Made by a program: the position numbers and the translations under genes. The notes under the pieces are model-generated. The model was not told the DNA's origin. It did not search any database and worked only from the letters and a program-made list of their open reading frames with translations. Source: Eonycteris spelaea (taxonomy: Eukaryota > Chordata > Mammalia > Chiroptera > Pteropodidae). Taken from it: a stretch of 64,000 nucleotides of DNA. This document shows positions 33,426-44,785 of this stretch, in pieces. The DNA lies in contig PUFA01000310.1 in assembly GCA_003508835.1 (NCBI GenBank), positions 1,054,001 to 1,118,000 of the forward strand, in the 5' to 3' direction. Each line of letters begins with the position of its first letter. The stretch's first letter is position 1.

Positions 33426-34594
33426 GCGGAGCCAAAGAACAGGGGCAGCGCTATTAGACCAGCAGAACAAACGTCGGTGCAGGGCGAGAAGCAGACAGGC
33501 AGGCCGAGGGGGGCCATGGCTGCGAACCTGGCGAGGGGCCGCGGGTGCTGGCCCCAGGCCCGACGCAGACTCATGCTGCCTCTGAGCAGGTCGAAGCTGC
33601 CTGTTTCCGCTCCCTCACCCGTTCTGTGAGCTGCAAAGTCTCTCTCGTTGGTGCTTCAAAGTTCTCGGATCGCTGGCAAGGAGCCCCAGGGGATGACCGC
33701 ATGGGGCTGACGGGGAGCCTGGCTGCAGGAGGCCCCCTGGCAGTCCCCAGCAGAAGGCCCTGTGTGACCTCGGGGCAAGGACAGCAGTGGAAGAAACTGA
33801 CTGGATAAATCTCCCAGTCCTCAGGGCACATTTTGCTCTGGTCTTCTTTCTGTCACTCCCTGACCTGTTTTGTTGCGTCCTTTGCCTTCAAAGTTTGGTC
33901 TGTTGGAATCCCTTTGTACACCATGTCTTGGCCAATTGATGGCAGCCGTTCTGGAATTCAAGACTGTAGCTGCAGGACCAGCTAAACACGGTTCGATCCT
34001 GTTTGACGAGATACTGAGGTGCTTCTCAGAGACAACGGCCGGAGCATGCCCAGAGGAGGGGACTTAGGCCTCTGGCTGCGCCCGAAACCAAAATCTCACC
34101 TTCTCTCCCGCCCCGAACCAAGGATCGTGACATGACCAGAACCTTGAACACCAGAACCCTTTCCGAAGCCAAGGGTCTGCGGTCCGGGCAGATTCGGTGT
34201 TGATGACCGTTATCAGAAGCGGCCAAGTTTTAAAACCTGCCCGCCAGCACTTCCGCGCACCTGTTTCCCCCATTCCCTTAACACCCTTGGCCTTGTCCAT
34301 CGAGAAGGGTAGAGGTGAGGTACCACCAGGCTCCCATCTTCTCAGCTGGTGACGTCTCAAGTCTCCCCTTACCCAAACCCTGATGCCTCGAGTTTTGGCA
34401 GTAGGATACAAGGACTCGGTTTGGTAACGAGACTTCCAGTAGCTGCGGCCTCTCTGTTTTACCCCCTCAAAGGGCAGTGGCGTCTGTCTGGAGGGCATGC
34501 CATCCTGGACCAGGCCACTCACATGGCGCCTACGGTGTGCCTCATCCTCTTAGGGTTTCCCCGCCATGCGACCGAGTTCCTGTCACGCCCCCAA
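33426..34594. other. Unique GC-rich noncoding stretch
   Basis: A short CpG-dense part lies at 33430-33565, the rest is mixed. Overlapping frames, including the left end of a 215-codon forward frame (34349-34996), show no domains. Confidence 0.5.
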
Positions 34595-34685
34595 CCGTCA
34601 TATCATAGAGCGAGGGTCAGAAAGGCCAGCAATGTGCCCACACATCCGGGAAGTGGCAGAGCCGGAGTTCAGACCCCGTCTTGGA
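34595..34685 (-). mobile_element. MIR SINE fragment, antisense
   Basis: 'tcatatcatagagcgagggt' then 'ccgggaagtggcagagccgg' and 'agttcagaccccgtc' match the MIR core and tRNA-like part in reverse complement. It lies inside the long 34349-34996 frame, which argues that frame is not a gene. Confidence 0.5.
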
Positions 34686-35359
34686 TGGGGCCCCCCCTGA
34701 GCCCTGTGTCTGGCTGCCGTTCCCCACCTCTCCCCAGCTCCCCCTCCGCAAGGAGCATCAATCCTGCACACTGCTCAGTGGAAGAATGGTCGGAAGTGGT
34801 TTTGAGGCCAAAGACCACAGGCCCCAGCTGCTGTGTGGGCGTGACCGTGACCTTGCAGAGGTCTGGGTCAGGACGGCTGATAGAGCAATCGGGGTCTGAA
34901 CACCTGCTGAATAAATGTGTCTTTCAGTGCCTCAGTTCTCCCCCAGGTGTGCCTTCCCTGGTAACTGTGGGCACTGCAGAGGATGTGGGACTATGAGCCC
35001 CTGAAGTCATGTCGCTACACCTGTACCCCCACCTTATGCCTGGGCCATGCGACGCCCAGAGAGTCGCAGAAGGGTTCCTGTGTATCCTCCCATTTTTAAA
35101 GGCTTCCCATGAACAGGGTTTCCAGGCCTTTTTTCAGGAACTCACCCTCTTCCTTCTTCAGGGAAAAGAGTCTTCATGGTGCACACGTGGAACACCACCT
35201 GCCACAGATCAGAATCTACAGAGCCCCGGAACCTCTCAGTCAAATGCCCCCCTGCGGGAGTCCCTTTCACAAGTCTCCGACTGATGTCCCCCAGCCTTGG
35301 CTCAGACACGCGGGAACGTGGGTGCCACGTCTGTCACCTGGCAGCCGGTTTCATTTTTT
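34686..35359. other. Unassigned noncoding stretch
   Basis: No gene or repeat recognised. Confidence 0.5.
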
Positions 35360-35620
35360 GAATAGTTTCACAAATTCTAATCACTAAACAGTTCTTCCTT
35401 ATTTTGGATTGACGTCCCCCTCCTGTTAACTTCTACCGATTAGTCCTAGTTTGACCTCCTGGAAGGAACGAATTCCCTTTGTCACGTGACCAGTACTTTG
35501 AAATTAGGAAAGCAGCGAAAAGCGCCTCCTGAGTCTTTTCTTCTTCAAATGCAGCATCCTCGGGGTCTTATTCTGCTCCTTCTATTCAGATATTCCTCAA
35601 TGAGGAAAAAAATACCAAAA
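35360..35620. mobile_element. L3/CR1-like LINE remnant
   Basis: 'acagttcttccttattttgg', 'ttctaccgattagtcctagt', 'ttgacctcctggaaggaacg' and 'cctcctgagtcttttcttct' run in the order expected of the ancient L3/CR1 3' region, parallel to the piece near 19.6 kb. Confidence 0.45.
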
Positions 35621-36569
35621 GATCTCAGATTGTCTTCAGCACAAAACAGGCTTCCATAAATGTTTCCTCCTTTCTTCCACCACATTCCAGCCCAATTTTG
35701 GGGTCACCACAAACCACATGTTGACCGAGAGTTGGGAGAATATAAAGAAACTGAGAGACGCGGTCTCTGCTCTGGGCCGTGTAACAGGAGCATTAACAAC
35801 TGCTAAGTACCAACTTTGGACGAACTGCCTCCTCCTTCCTGTGGTAACTACTATTATAATTTTTTTTTTGATGCGGTTAGTGCATTTTTTACTTGTGTGC
35901 AAACAGTGTCCTATTTTGACGGTAAGAAGAGCTTTGGAACTGGCTCCCCCCCCCCACCCCCCCAGGTTAACTCAATCCCATTCCTCCCTCTCTCCCACAT
36001 CACCTTCTGGGTCACCCTGTTGTCACTGCGCCTTTCATCTCTATTCTTAGTTTTCCATAATCAGCCCATCCAGGAAGCCTCTTCATTCCTCCCAGTGCGC
36101 TTTCCCACAGGAACATGACACCTCCCCTGAAAACTGTCCTTAATTAGTTAACAAAATTTCCCTCCACGACACAGGCTGCTCTCCCCAGAAAAACCAGTGA
36201 CAGAAACGAACACCATTTGGTCTAATTAGTTCTGATACTTCACACAACATATTTGTGAGGTTTTTTGGAGGGAGGGGAGGAAGGCAGGGAAAATGCTTCT
36301 ATTAAAAGAACAGCAGGGAGGCCTCGGTGATGGGAGGAGCAGAGTTTGGTTTCTTCTCGCTGCAAATGGAGCCTTTGTTAACTCAGTGCCACCTGGCCTG
36401 GGGACACTTCCTGGCCCGTCTATTCTCCTTGCTCCTCTGTCTGCCTGTATTGAACTTCCCAGGAGATGAGCCCCATGTCTTTTCCTTATTCCAGTGACTT
36501 ATGAGGTTCCTGATTGAGTGACCTTTTCTCCTCTGATGACAAGTCTCTGCGGGGTGAGGTAACGCGAGG
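35621..36569. other. Unassigned noncoding stretch
   Basis: Includes T-run 35863-35870 and a C-rich run 35946-35964. AT-rich words such as 'cttaattagttaac' (36139) and 'tctaattagttctg' (36219) form a small homeodomain-like cluster. No gene. Confidence 0.45.
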
Positions 36570-36690
36570 GGGCTTCAGCGCTGGAGACCTGGGAAATTGG
36601 GACGTGGTGTTCTCTATCCAACCTGCCCTTGGCTTGCTCTGTGACCTTGGAAAGACAGTCGAACTCTCCAAGGCCCCTTCGCAGGTCTAA
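36570..36690 (+). mobile_element. MIR SINE fragment, sense
   Basis: 'ccttggcttgctctgtgacc' and 'ttggaaagacagtcgaactc' follow the MIR tRNA-like part and early core. Confidence 0.5.
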
Positions 36691-37504
36691 GCGCTGTGTA
36701 TTAGGGTAGAAGAGGGACAAGGGAGGTAACATCATGCCTTGAGCTGTTAGAATAGATACCTCTCAAGATAGAGACTACTGGCAATGACAGAGTGTATAAA
36801 TTAGGAGCAGCTCTTGACATAGGAAATCGATCCTATATTTCTCTGTCACATTTGCTATCGTCTGTTTTCATCCAGTGAGGTTTAAGAGGTCTGTTTACCA
36901 GGCTAAAGAGCCGAGCATACACTTGGGGTGCCCCACAACACGGCGGCAATCTCATGAAGCACACTAGAAGCCTGTAGCTGGGACTGGACATCAAGGCTGG
37001 GTTTCTCGCACCTTGGGCTGACCGCTGTGACTGACCCAAAGTGGCTGTTTCATAAATGAGCATAGGAGCAGAAATGAGCAGAACCCCATGCTGCATGATG
37101 GTGTCATAGAAAGAACACAGGGTAAGGAACAGGGTATTTTAACAACCTGGTTGGTGTAGGGACCAGGCACAGCCAGTAGGGTGACCCTAAGATTCAAGCT
37201 TGCGGGATGCTGAGCGATTCCTGCCAACTCCCCGTGCCAGGGGCTGTCCCTGTGCCCTCCTCTTGGTACCATGTCTCAGACCTGCTCTGCTCACGGACCA
37301 CCCTGAACTTCGCCCCAGGTTATTTGGCTCATGGGACACATGTTCTGGTCCCTATTTATCCTGCTCCTGCCCCTGTGCACCTTCTGCCTCTGGTCTGGCG
37401 TCGCTCCCGCGTGACCTCCACCCGTACCTCTGTCTCTCCCAGCCACTCCCGGGAGGCGGACTGACGGCCCTCGCACGAGGCAGGAGGACAAGAGCGAAGT
37501 CACC
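36691..37504. other. Unassigned noncoding stretch
   Basis: No gene or repeat recognised; GC-rich toward 37.2-37.5 kb with overlapping shadow frames. Confidence 0.5.
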
Positions 37505-37715
37505 TGGTGCTTAAGAGTGTGGCCTGTGAAGTCAGCCTAGGGGCGAATCAGCCACCCTCATTCTGGCATCTTTAACTCAGGTCTCATCTGGAAAGTTGCT
37601 GGTGAGAATCAGATGAGAAAACAAATACACAAACACAACCCCTGTATAAAGTACTTAGCACAGGGCCCGGCCTCTGGCAAATGCTCAATAATAAACAGTG
37701 GCTGTCATTGTGTTG
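37505..37715 (+). mobile_element. MIR SINE, sense
   Basis: 'ttaagagtgtggcctgtgaa' head, 'ggtctcatctggaaagttgc' core, then 'tataaagtacttagcacagg' and 'gcaaatgctcaataataaac' 3' end. Confidence 0.65.
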
Positions 37716-38459
37716 ACGTTATTTGTGATAAGTCTTTATAACCATTTTCTTCCATGCAGAAGCTTGCTTGTCAACCTGTTTTAGTGGTATTGTTTTTTTT
37801 GGTTTTGTTTTTGTTTTTTTCCTTTTGAGGGACTAGGATATGGCATTTAATCACATCCCTCCTTCCCTCTCTCGGTGAGTTCTGAATCCTTTCTTTCAGA
37901 AATAGACTGGAAGTCAAACAAAGATTTAAATAAAAATCAGCTTCGTCATTGGTAAACCTGGGTTTGGGGGAAAAAAAAAACTGGGCCCAAAGATCTTGCT
38001 TCCAAGTACTTCCTCAGTTCTAGACCATGAGCTCTCTGGGGGAGAGTTAGGTGGGCGAGGGCAAAGGTACCACGGGCAGAGAGGCCCAGGTGTGTGGCAG
38101 CTTTTACACACACGCTCTGCTGGTGGGAAGAAGCAGCTCCTGGAGATTCGAAGCGCCAGTCCAGTCATCCATCAGTCTTCCTTCCGGGTACGAGGGTCTC
38201 ATTCAAGGGCAGAATAGAGCAGGGCCAGAGGTCTCTGCCCCACAGCTCAGCAAGGGTGTGAATGCCCAATTCCTGGGGTGAGGCAGAGAGACGGGCAGGG
38301 GGCAAGGGGGGGAGGTTCCCACGTTGCCAAGACACACCGACTACACCAACTGTGCCCAGTCACCAGAAACTCTTGTAAACTGACCCTACAGAAGTGCTCC
38401 AGAAAGTTATTTCAAAAAGTCCTATATGTCTTCCCATAACACGATCTACTTTAATATAT
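37716..38459. other. Unassigned noncoding stretch with T-rich tract
   Basis: A T-dominated tract with G interruptions at 37791-37822 and an A-run at 37971-37980. No gene. Confidence 0.5.
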
Positions 38460-38690
38460 CTTTTTATTACAAAGGTGATTATTTTATTATATATTTTATT
38501 TTACTGACTATATGCTACATGTTATATAGCATACAGTAAATAATATACATTATTACATTGCCCTATGGTGGCCTACCCCTATCCTGGCTGTCTCTCTCTG
38601 CAACTCCCGGGAGGTAGAATCGACATTAAATAATATATATTATATTTTATTATAAATGTGACGATTGTTGTGAAAAATTAAAACCTAAAA
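38460..38690. repeat. AT-rich inverted-repeat region
   Basis: Two AT-rich stretches (38460-38565 and 38625-38665) flank about 60 bp of GC-rich DNA. The first holds an inverted repeat: TATGCTA (38511-38517) pairs with TAGCATA (38527-38533), extended by ACTG/CAGT outside with a small bulge. Could be a hairpin or slippage product; no family recognised. Confidence 0.5.
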
Positions 38691-39779
38691 GAAATATGTA
38701 CTATCCCAGGTGAAAGTCCCTGTACTCTGTAATAAATGTCTGTCACCTCACCCTCAACCAGAAGTCCAGTAACAGTTTTATTTTTACAGAACATTTTAAA
38801 ACAATTTATATCCGCGGGTCTGGGGGTCCGGGGGTAAGCTGATGAGTCACACTCTCTCGCTAAGTCGTCGTGATACCGACAAGCCCCTCTCCAGGTACCC
38901 GGGAGCTGGGCAGTGCAGCTGGTGTAGCTTGTGCCTCGGACAGGTCCCCTGCCTGTGCTCCTCTGCCTGCTTCCTCCTGTGACATCAGGCAGGTTTGGCT
39001 TTAGCTGGACTTCTGCACCTCCAGGGCAACCCACTCGTTTCTAAAACACAGCTGCTCCCAGGGCGTCCCCAGAGACAGGCCGTAAGCTATGACGATGGCT
39101 CCATACCAGCCCTCTGTGAACATTGGGTAGAAGCTCCAAGAATCAAGATTCCATCACTGCATCTGACAGGCTCTCTCTGTCCCCAGCTACCCCAGCCCTG
39201 TTCATTCTGCCCTTCCCCCACTGCCTGGAGGGTCTGGAATCATTCTGCCACCCCACCCCTAGTGTCTCTTGGGCTGGATGCGGTCCCCCTGAGAATGGCA
39301 GCCCCTTACTAAGGCCTCCTGTTTGTTCTTCTATTTGGGTCCCTTGTGTCCAGACTCTCTCCTTTCTCCCCATGGTGGGGGTCGGGCTCTACCCCTGACC
39401 CCCAGCCCCTGAGCCTTAGGCTGATTCCTTTGCCAGGGCTAGCTGGTTTCTGAGATTCCTTCCCAGCAGCCCCACTAAGCGGCCTGAATGTCAACCAGAT
39501 ACGAGCGCCGTCAATCCCCAGGTTCTTATGGAAGTGTTCTGCCTCCTCACTGAAGTCAACTTCTGGCTCAGCTACACCAGACTGGAGAGACTTAGGATCT
39601 GTCTCCAAGACCTCAGGCCTGGGCCTTCCCTTCCGTCCCCACCTGGACACAGGATGCAGGCTGCCCTCACGGTGAACAGTCCAGTTTTCCTGCCTGGACC
39701 TCTACTGCCCTAATTGTCATCAGATCCAGCTTGAGAACCTTCCCTCCTCCCCGCAGGGCCCCTCCTCCCTTATGCAATT
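38691..39779. other. Unassigned noncoding stretch
   Basis: GC-rich, with overlapping shadow frames on both strands up to 118 codons; none is recognisable. Confidence 0.5.
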
Positions 39780-40040
39780 GGGCCATGTCATTGGTGACAT
39801 ATTCAACTGTCACTGCTATTTCCCATGAGACATTAACTGTCACTCAAACATTGAGCAGTGCTGCTAGTTTGCAGCCCTATTTGGCAATTTATTTATTGTT
39901 ACTAATACTCTGTCAGAAAAATATCGGTGTCCCTTTAAAAATGTGATTCACACAGGCGTTCTCTAGGTCGCTTCTTGTATTGGGGGCACATTTTCTCCCC
40001 AAGGGACACAACCCTAATTTTATCTTGAAATTGAATAAGA
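39780..40040. promoter_or_regulatory. Candidate conserved noncoding element with TGTCA repeats
   Basis: Unique sequence containing several TGTCA or TGACA words at short spacing ('attggtgacatattcaactg', 'tcactgctatttcccatgag', 'aactgtcactcaaacattga', 'actctgtcagaaa'), the core of TALE homeodomain sites, plus AATTTATTTATTG. Suggestive of an enhancer; inference only. Confidence 0.25.
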
Positions 40041-40279
40041 AAATAAGAGGCGTATCATGGGACCTGGTTTCACAGACCGCAGGCTAAGGTCGCAGAGCAT
40101 GGCTGTGCACACAGGATAGGAATCAGGGGGCCACAAGGACATCGTGTCAGTCACCGTGTGGCCACAGTGTCCCCCGTCCCTCACTCCCAGCTTTACCTAC
40201 AGAGAAATTCTTGATTGTGACCCATTTCTGCCTCTGGTTTCGGGGGGTAGTTTTCTCGGTTCCCCTGCGATGAATCTCT

Positions 40280-40505
40280 TTCATTGAACATTTCTGTAGC
40301 TCTGACCGTGGCCAGATTCTGGTCTACGCGCTGGCAAGTAATAAGAAGCTAGCAAATCCTTAAATAGCCTTCCAAGGCGCATGCAGTTGCTCTCCCCATT
40401 TTACAGATGGGAAAACCGAGGCAGAGAGAGCTTAATGACATTGATCGAGGTCCCACGTGCAGTCAGCAGCAGGGCGGGGATTAAAACTCAGGCTGCCTGG
40501 TGCCG
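40280..40505 (-). mobile_element. MIR SINE, antisense, near full length
   Basis: 'agattctggtctacgcgctg', 'ccccattttacagatgggaa', 'gaggcagagagagcttaatg' and 'attaaaactcaggctgcctg' follow MIR in reverse complement. Its right end borders the CpG-rich segment. Confidence 0.75.
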
Positions 40506-41270
40506 GGGTTGGCGTGTCGGTCGTGACCCCAGGCTGCCTCCCAGGCCTGGGGACCCTGCTGCTCTGCCGTGGGCCACCTGCCCTGGGACTTAGGTCCTCG
40601 GGCGATTCTTGCCTGCCTCTCGTGCCACAGGCAGGTGCACGTGTCAGGCTACCCACAAGCCTCTTCGCTGCTGGACGGGTGGGACTTTTTCCTTCTGGCT
40701 TCGTTGTCTTCGCCTGGAGGATGAATCGAACAGCTGCGTCGATGCTGTGCAAGCGCGGCGACTGATTTATCCTCGCGTGAACTCGCGACAAAAACCAGCC
40801 CCGTGCCAGGCCGCTTGGCCGCCGCACACTGTTTCCAGTCGTGGTCAAGGGCCTCCACGGATCGTTCTGTTCATCTTGTCCTCGGTCCACCTCGTAGCTG
40901 TTTTGCGGGTCTGGGAATCCGGGCAGGGATCCCGTCAGCCCGTTTACCGGCCTGGCATCTAGCGACGTTCCTGCCGCCCTCCTTCAGGTGCTGGGAACTG
41001 CCCGTCCAGTCCCCACAGTGCGTGTCCTTGTTTCGCAGTTTGGCGGTGCCGGGGGCGGGGGGGGTGTCTATGTGACATGAAAAGTGAGATGTGGAGCAGG
41101 AGGCCGAGAGGAGAACGGGCGCGTCCTCGCCAGCGCGGTGGCCGCTCGTGACTGAGACGTGGAGGGTGACACCTTGCTCGTCAGTGACGATGGCTGTCAG
41201 TGACTCGGGCTCCCTTGCACTTGCCAGGCTTGACCCTCGAGAGCAGCCGGGCGTGGAGGACTGGGAACAA
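40505..41270. promoter_or_regulatory. Orphan CpG-island-like segment
   Basis: By hand count there are roughly 55-60 CpG dinucleotides in about 700 bp at about 60% GC, near the expected frequency and far above the depleted background of the window. Includes GCGCGGCGA, CTCGCGTGAACTCGCG and GGGCGCGTCC words and a GC-box-like GGGGGCGGGG (41051). No TATA box, splice-like first exon or convincing frame. Could be an unannotated promoter, an intragenic island or an unmethylated enhancer. Confidence 0.5.
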
Positions 41271-43590
41271 GAACAGGGTTCTAGCCCACCTCGGGTGGCA
41301 CTAGAAGGGTTCAGGTCAGGCATTCTCTGGCCCTTCGGGCTCTGGGGTCTGAGGGTCGTACGTGGCAGGGGTCAGTGGTGTGACAGAAAGGCACCGCATT
41401 CCTAGAATCACACTGCACAGGGCTGATCGGTTTGCTAAGCCAGACACTGCGCCCAGAGGCAAGGGAGAGATGCAGGGGAAAGCACTGGCATTTCAGGTGG
41501 CCAGCTCCAGCATCCATTAACGGGGCTCCGGGTGAAGAACACCGCTCGAATGGCATCCCCGGACTTCTCTCCTTGTGTGTTCCATCCCCTCCAATCCCTG
41601 GACACCCTGCTCCTCAGCTTTAAGGTGCTTCTTAGACACTTCGTCAACCACAAGTGTGGCTCAAAAGATGGAGGTTTCGTCCTGATGGGTGACGGGGACA
41701 ATAGGACTGTTCTCGCCATCGCCTCGGGGCCCCCAGTCTAGTGGCCAACGCATAGGCATGCAATTAAAAGTCCCTTGCTGGATCGGGAGTGGTGGATTAG
41801 TGTATCCTCAGAAGGACACAGGTAGAGGGAACCTCTGAGCTTTTTATTTAGAAATATGAGTCACCGCAGAGCGGATGGGGGATTCACCAGGCCCTTCTGA
41901 ATAATCTGGGGACAGGTCGTGGACACAGGCACCCCACGACACCAACAGGTCCCTTCCCACTCTTCCTCTCCTGCCCACCCACCCTCACCCCCACTCCCTT
42001 CCCCTGACCAGGTCCCTGGCAGGCTCCTTGCCCCTGATGGATTTTTCAGGTTTCATGTAGTGACATAACCGTCCCAATAAAATATGCAAATGGCCCCACC
42101 GTGGATCCACATGTGCAGTAAGCGATTCTTCACCTCATACCATTGTTTTATGGGAAGAAATCGGCCGTGTGCTTCCCCTGCAGTCCCCAGCCTCCGCCTG
42201 CAGGTGGACCCTGCTGGTGGGGGCACAGCCTCCCCTCCCTCATCTGTGGGGCCGTCAGCTCTGCTCCGAGCACTGCTCGCTCACGGGGGTAGGGCGACAG
42301 TTCGGCTTTGATGAACTGTCCTGTGCAATATTAATTTCTAGAGGCGCGCTCTGTTGCTTCTGCGGGAGGTGGCGGGGGGGTGGAGGCAGAGTGCTCGGCT
42401 CCTGGTTGGATTAAGTTTTCAACGTATTTCTTCTGCTCATCTTCAGAAGGCACGGCCGTCCACAGTGCGCCTTGCATCCCTGTCTCCGGCTCGGTGTCCT
42501 CTGCCCTTTTCTCGGTCTTCCCTGTGTTTTCTCATCCAAGAAATGGAAGCCTCCATGCGTGTCTCCCTCTGCCACGTGGCAAGATTGGAGGAGATCTCAG
42601 AGCTTTCCAGTTAAGGAGATAAAATAACCTTCATATGGATTAGGAGACTCTCCGAACTCCAAGAGGGAGGGCTCGGTGATGCTAAAGTCAGTTACCTCCA
42701 ACCCAGGCTCAACCCCTGGATCCCGGCAAGGTCAGTTAACCCACATCTCTGGGCTGACTGTTCCTCAAGATTGCCCCTATGTTTTCCTTCTGCCCCTTGG
42801 CCCAGTCCTTCCCGGGCTCTTCCAATAGCTTCCTTAACTCTGTGCATTTCTGACCAGGGGGCATCTCCTATGACCCCCGCCTGGGCCATCTGCTCTTTTC
42901 TATGAGCATTTGCAGTGGACGCTTCTAGAAGCATGTCCAAGGTGCTAGTGATTTGGGAGAGGGCAGGCTGTTTGCTGAAAAGGAGCAGTCCCGTCCACAG
43001 TGAGGAATTGCCCTGTTCTTTTAGGCAGCAAATTCCTAACTTCCCTGCCTCTCCTCCCGCCTGCCTTCCCGCCAGCCGCCTTCTGCGTGCCTAGGAAGTC
43101 AGGGGACACAGTGGGGCTGGGATGCTACTGCAACTTGCTTCCTCTTCTTGCTGTTGCTGCTGGTTCTGCCTCCATGGCCAAAGAGGCAGCTGTCCTCAAT
43201 GAAGCGCTGCAGGCAGAGCTGGGAGAATGTGTCTCTGCTTACGCCTCTTCCAGACTGTGGATAGAGCCACCTCTTCTGTGCTCTGGATTGTTGCATGCCC
43301 CTTTGGTGGGGCTGGATGCCACCTCTCCACCTGGCTAGCACGGGGACGAGGATTGCCGCATGCCCAGCACAGAAGAAGGCGTGCGTGTTTGTGTACCCGA
43401 GCATGAATCCCTCCCTGCATGCACTCCTTTTGGACCCAAATCTGCACGTTTGGCTCAAAGGCACAGAATAACGTTACCTAGCACGTAAAGAGTACTCTGA
43501 TATCGTGATGCTGTTTTGGGAAGATATTTTGTCCCTGAACAAAGAGAAAGTCCTTTGAAATGTTACGAAGTTCTGCAGAAATGTCAGAGG
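41271..43590. other. Unique noncoding stretch
   Basis: No gene or repeat family recognised over about 2.3 kb. An octamer-like ATGCAAAT lies at about 42084-42091, and a G-rich tract at 42366-42385. Overlapping frames to 121 codons are unremarkable. Confidence 0.5.
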
Positions 43591-43633
43591 TGATGATGAT
43601 GATGATGATGATGATGACGATGATGATGATGAT
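43591..43633. repeat. (GAT)n trinucleotide microsatellite
   Basis: About fourteen TGA/GAT units with one GAC interruption. The antisense frame through it gives a poly-His run, an artefact. Confidence 0.95.
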
Positions 43634-44634
43634 CACTCCTTTGAGACTCTGTTCCTGACGATATCATCAGACCACACCTCCACGGGGAGCCTTGAAACGG
43701 AGGAAAAGAAGCTCGGTTGCTGTTTCCAGCCAGCTCAGACATGGAGCTAGCTCCATTTCCAGAGGAATGAAGACAAGCCAGCAAGTACTCGGGGACAGCG
43801 GCCAGGGTGGAGGGGGCCAGGTGCAGCAAGGACTGCTCTGACGTGGCGAGGTTTGGCCTGCCTGGATGGATCCTGTTGAACAGGATCTGAAGGATTTTCT
43901 CGTGGCAAAATGATCGGTCAGCTCCAAGTTGCTCCAGAGGTCAAAAGTAGGATGAATGAAGTGCCGGATCAGAAGGCAGATTTCCTCCCAGCGTTTGATT
44001 CTCCCCACAATCATACAAGGTGCTTTGCTCCCCCCCCCACCCCCGTGCTATCAGTGATATTGGAGGATTTCTTGCACTGGGAAGAAAGCATAATGAAATG
44101 ACTCATGAGGTTCTTTCCTGTTTTCAGGAGCCTTGGGTTCTAACCAATTATCCTCCAAAGAGAAAGGTTGAACCACAGACATCAGGAGGCATTTGGGTAA
44201 CTTCTAGAAGTCGAGACCCTCCCCCCAATCTTTACTGCCTCAAGGCCTCATGACCTCGTGGACCCTAGAAAACCCAAGCTAAACACATTGTCTATCCCCC
44301 GGAGTCTCCATCATCTACTCCCAGCTCTTGAGGAGGACAATCCAATTGGAGATTTGGGTTCCAAACACGGAAATACAGGAATGAAGACAGTGGCTCTTTG
44401 AGGGGCTCTCCGGGGGTTAGAAGAGTTCAGGTGGCTTCCTCCTGTCACCTAGCCCCATCCAATATTCTGAAATTTCTTGCCTCTGAAACTGTAGCTCTTA
44501 GTGCCTTGGCCTCACTCTCTACCTACCTCTTAGGGGACAGGACCAAGAAGTGGGTGAAGCTAAAAGGGGTGGGGGCGCAACTAAGCCCCTGACTTAGGAG
44601 ACAAAAAGCACGGCAGTGAAAACAAATCTCTTTA
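43634..44634. other. Unassigned noncoding stretch
   Basis: No gene or repeat recognised; C-rich run at 44030-44044. Confidence 0.5.
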
Positions 44635-44785
44635 GAAGCCTCCAGCAGATTTTAGACACCTTGATTAATCATAACTCGCTACACATTATTTCCCTATAAA
44701 CAAACTACAATGTTACTCATATAAACAGCTTTATCTTGACAGCTGCAAAATGTCAGGATTTAATGTAGAATGAGCAGAGATACAC
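44635..44785. promoter_or_regulatory. Candidate conserved noncoding element, homeodomain palindrome
   Basis: Contains the palindrome TGATTAATCA (44662-44671), a GATA-like TTATCT (44731), an overlapping TALE plus E-box site TGACAGCTG (44737-44745) and ATGTCAGGAT. Unique AT-rich sequence with no repeat match. Regulatory role is inference. Confidence 0.3.

Noticed and set aside
34349..34996. 215-codon forward frame
   Set aside because: It contains an antisense MIR fragment (34595-34685), overlaps other frames and shows no domain.
40432..40890. 152-codon minus-strand frame at the CpG-rich segment
   Set aside because: Begins inside the antisense MIR and continues into CpG-rich DNA; no domain; overlapped by opposite-strand frames.
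43589..43829. Histidine-rich C-terminus of a minus-strand frame
   Set aside because: Produced by the (GAT)n microsatellite, not a metal-binding protein.
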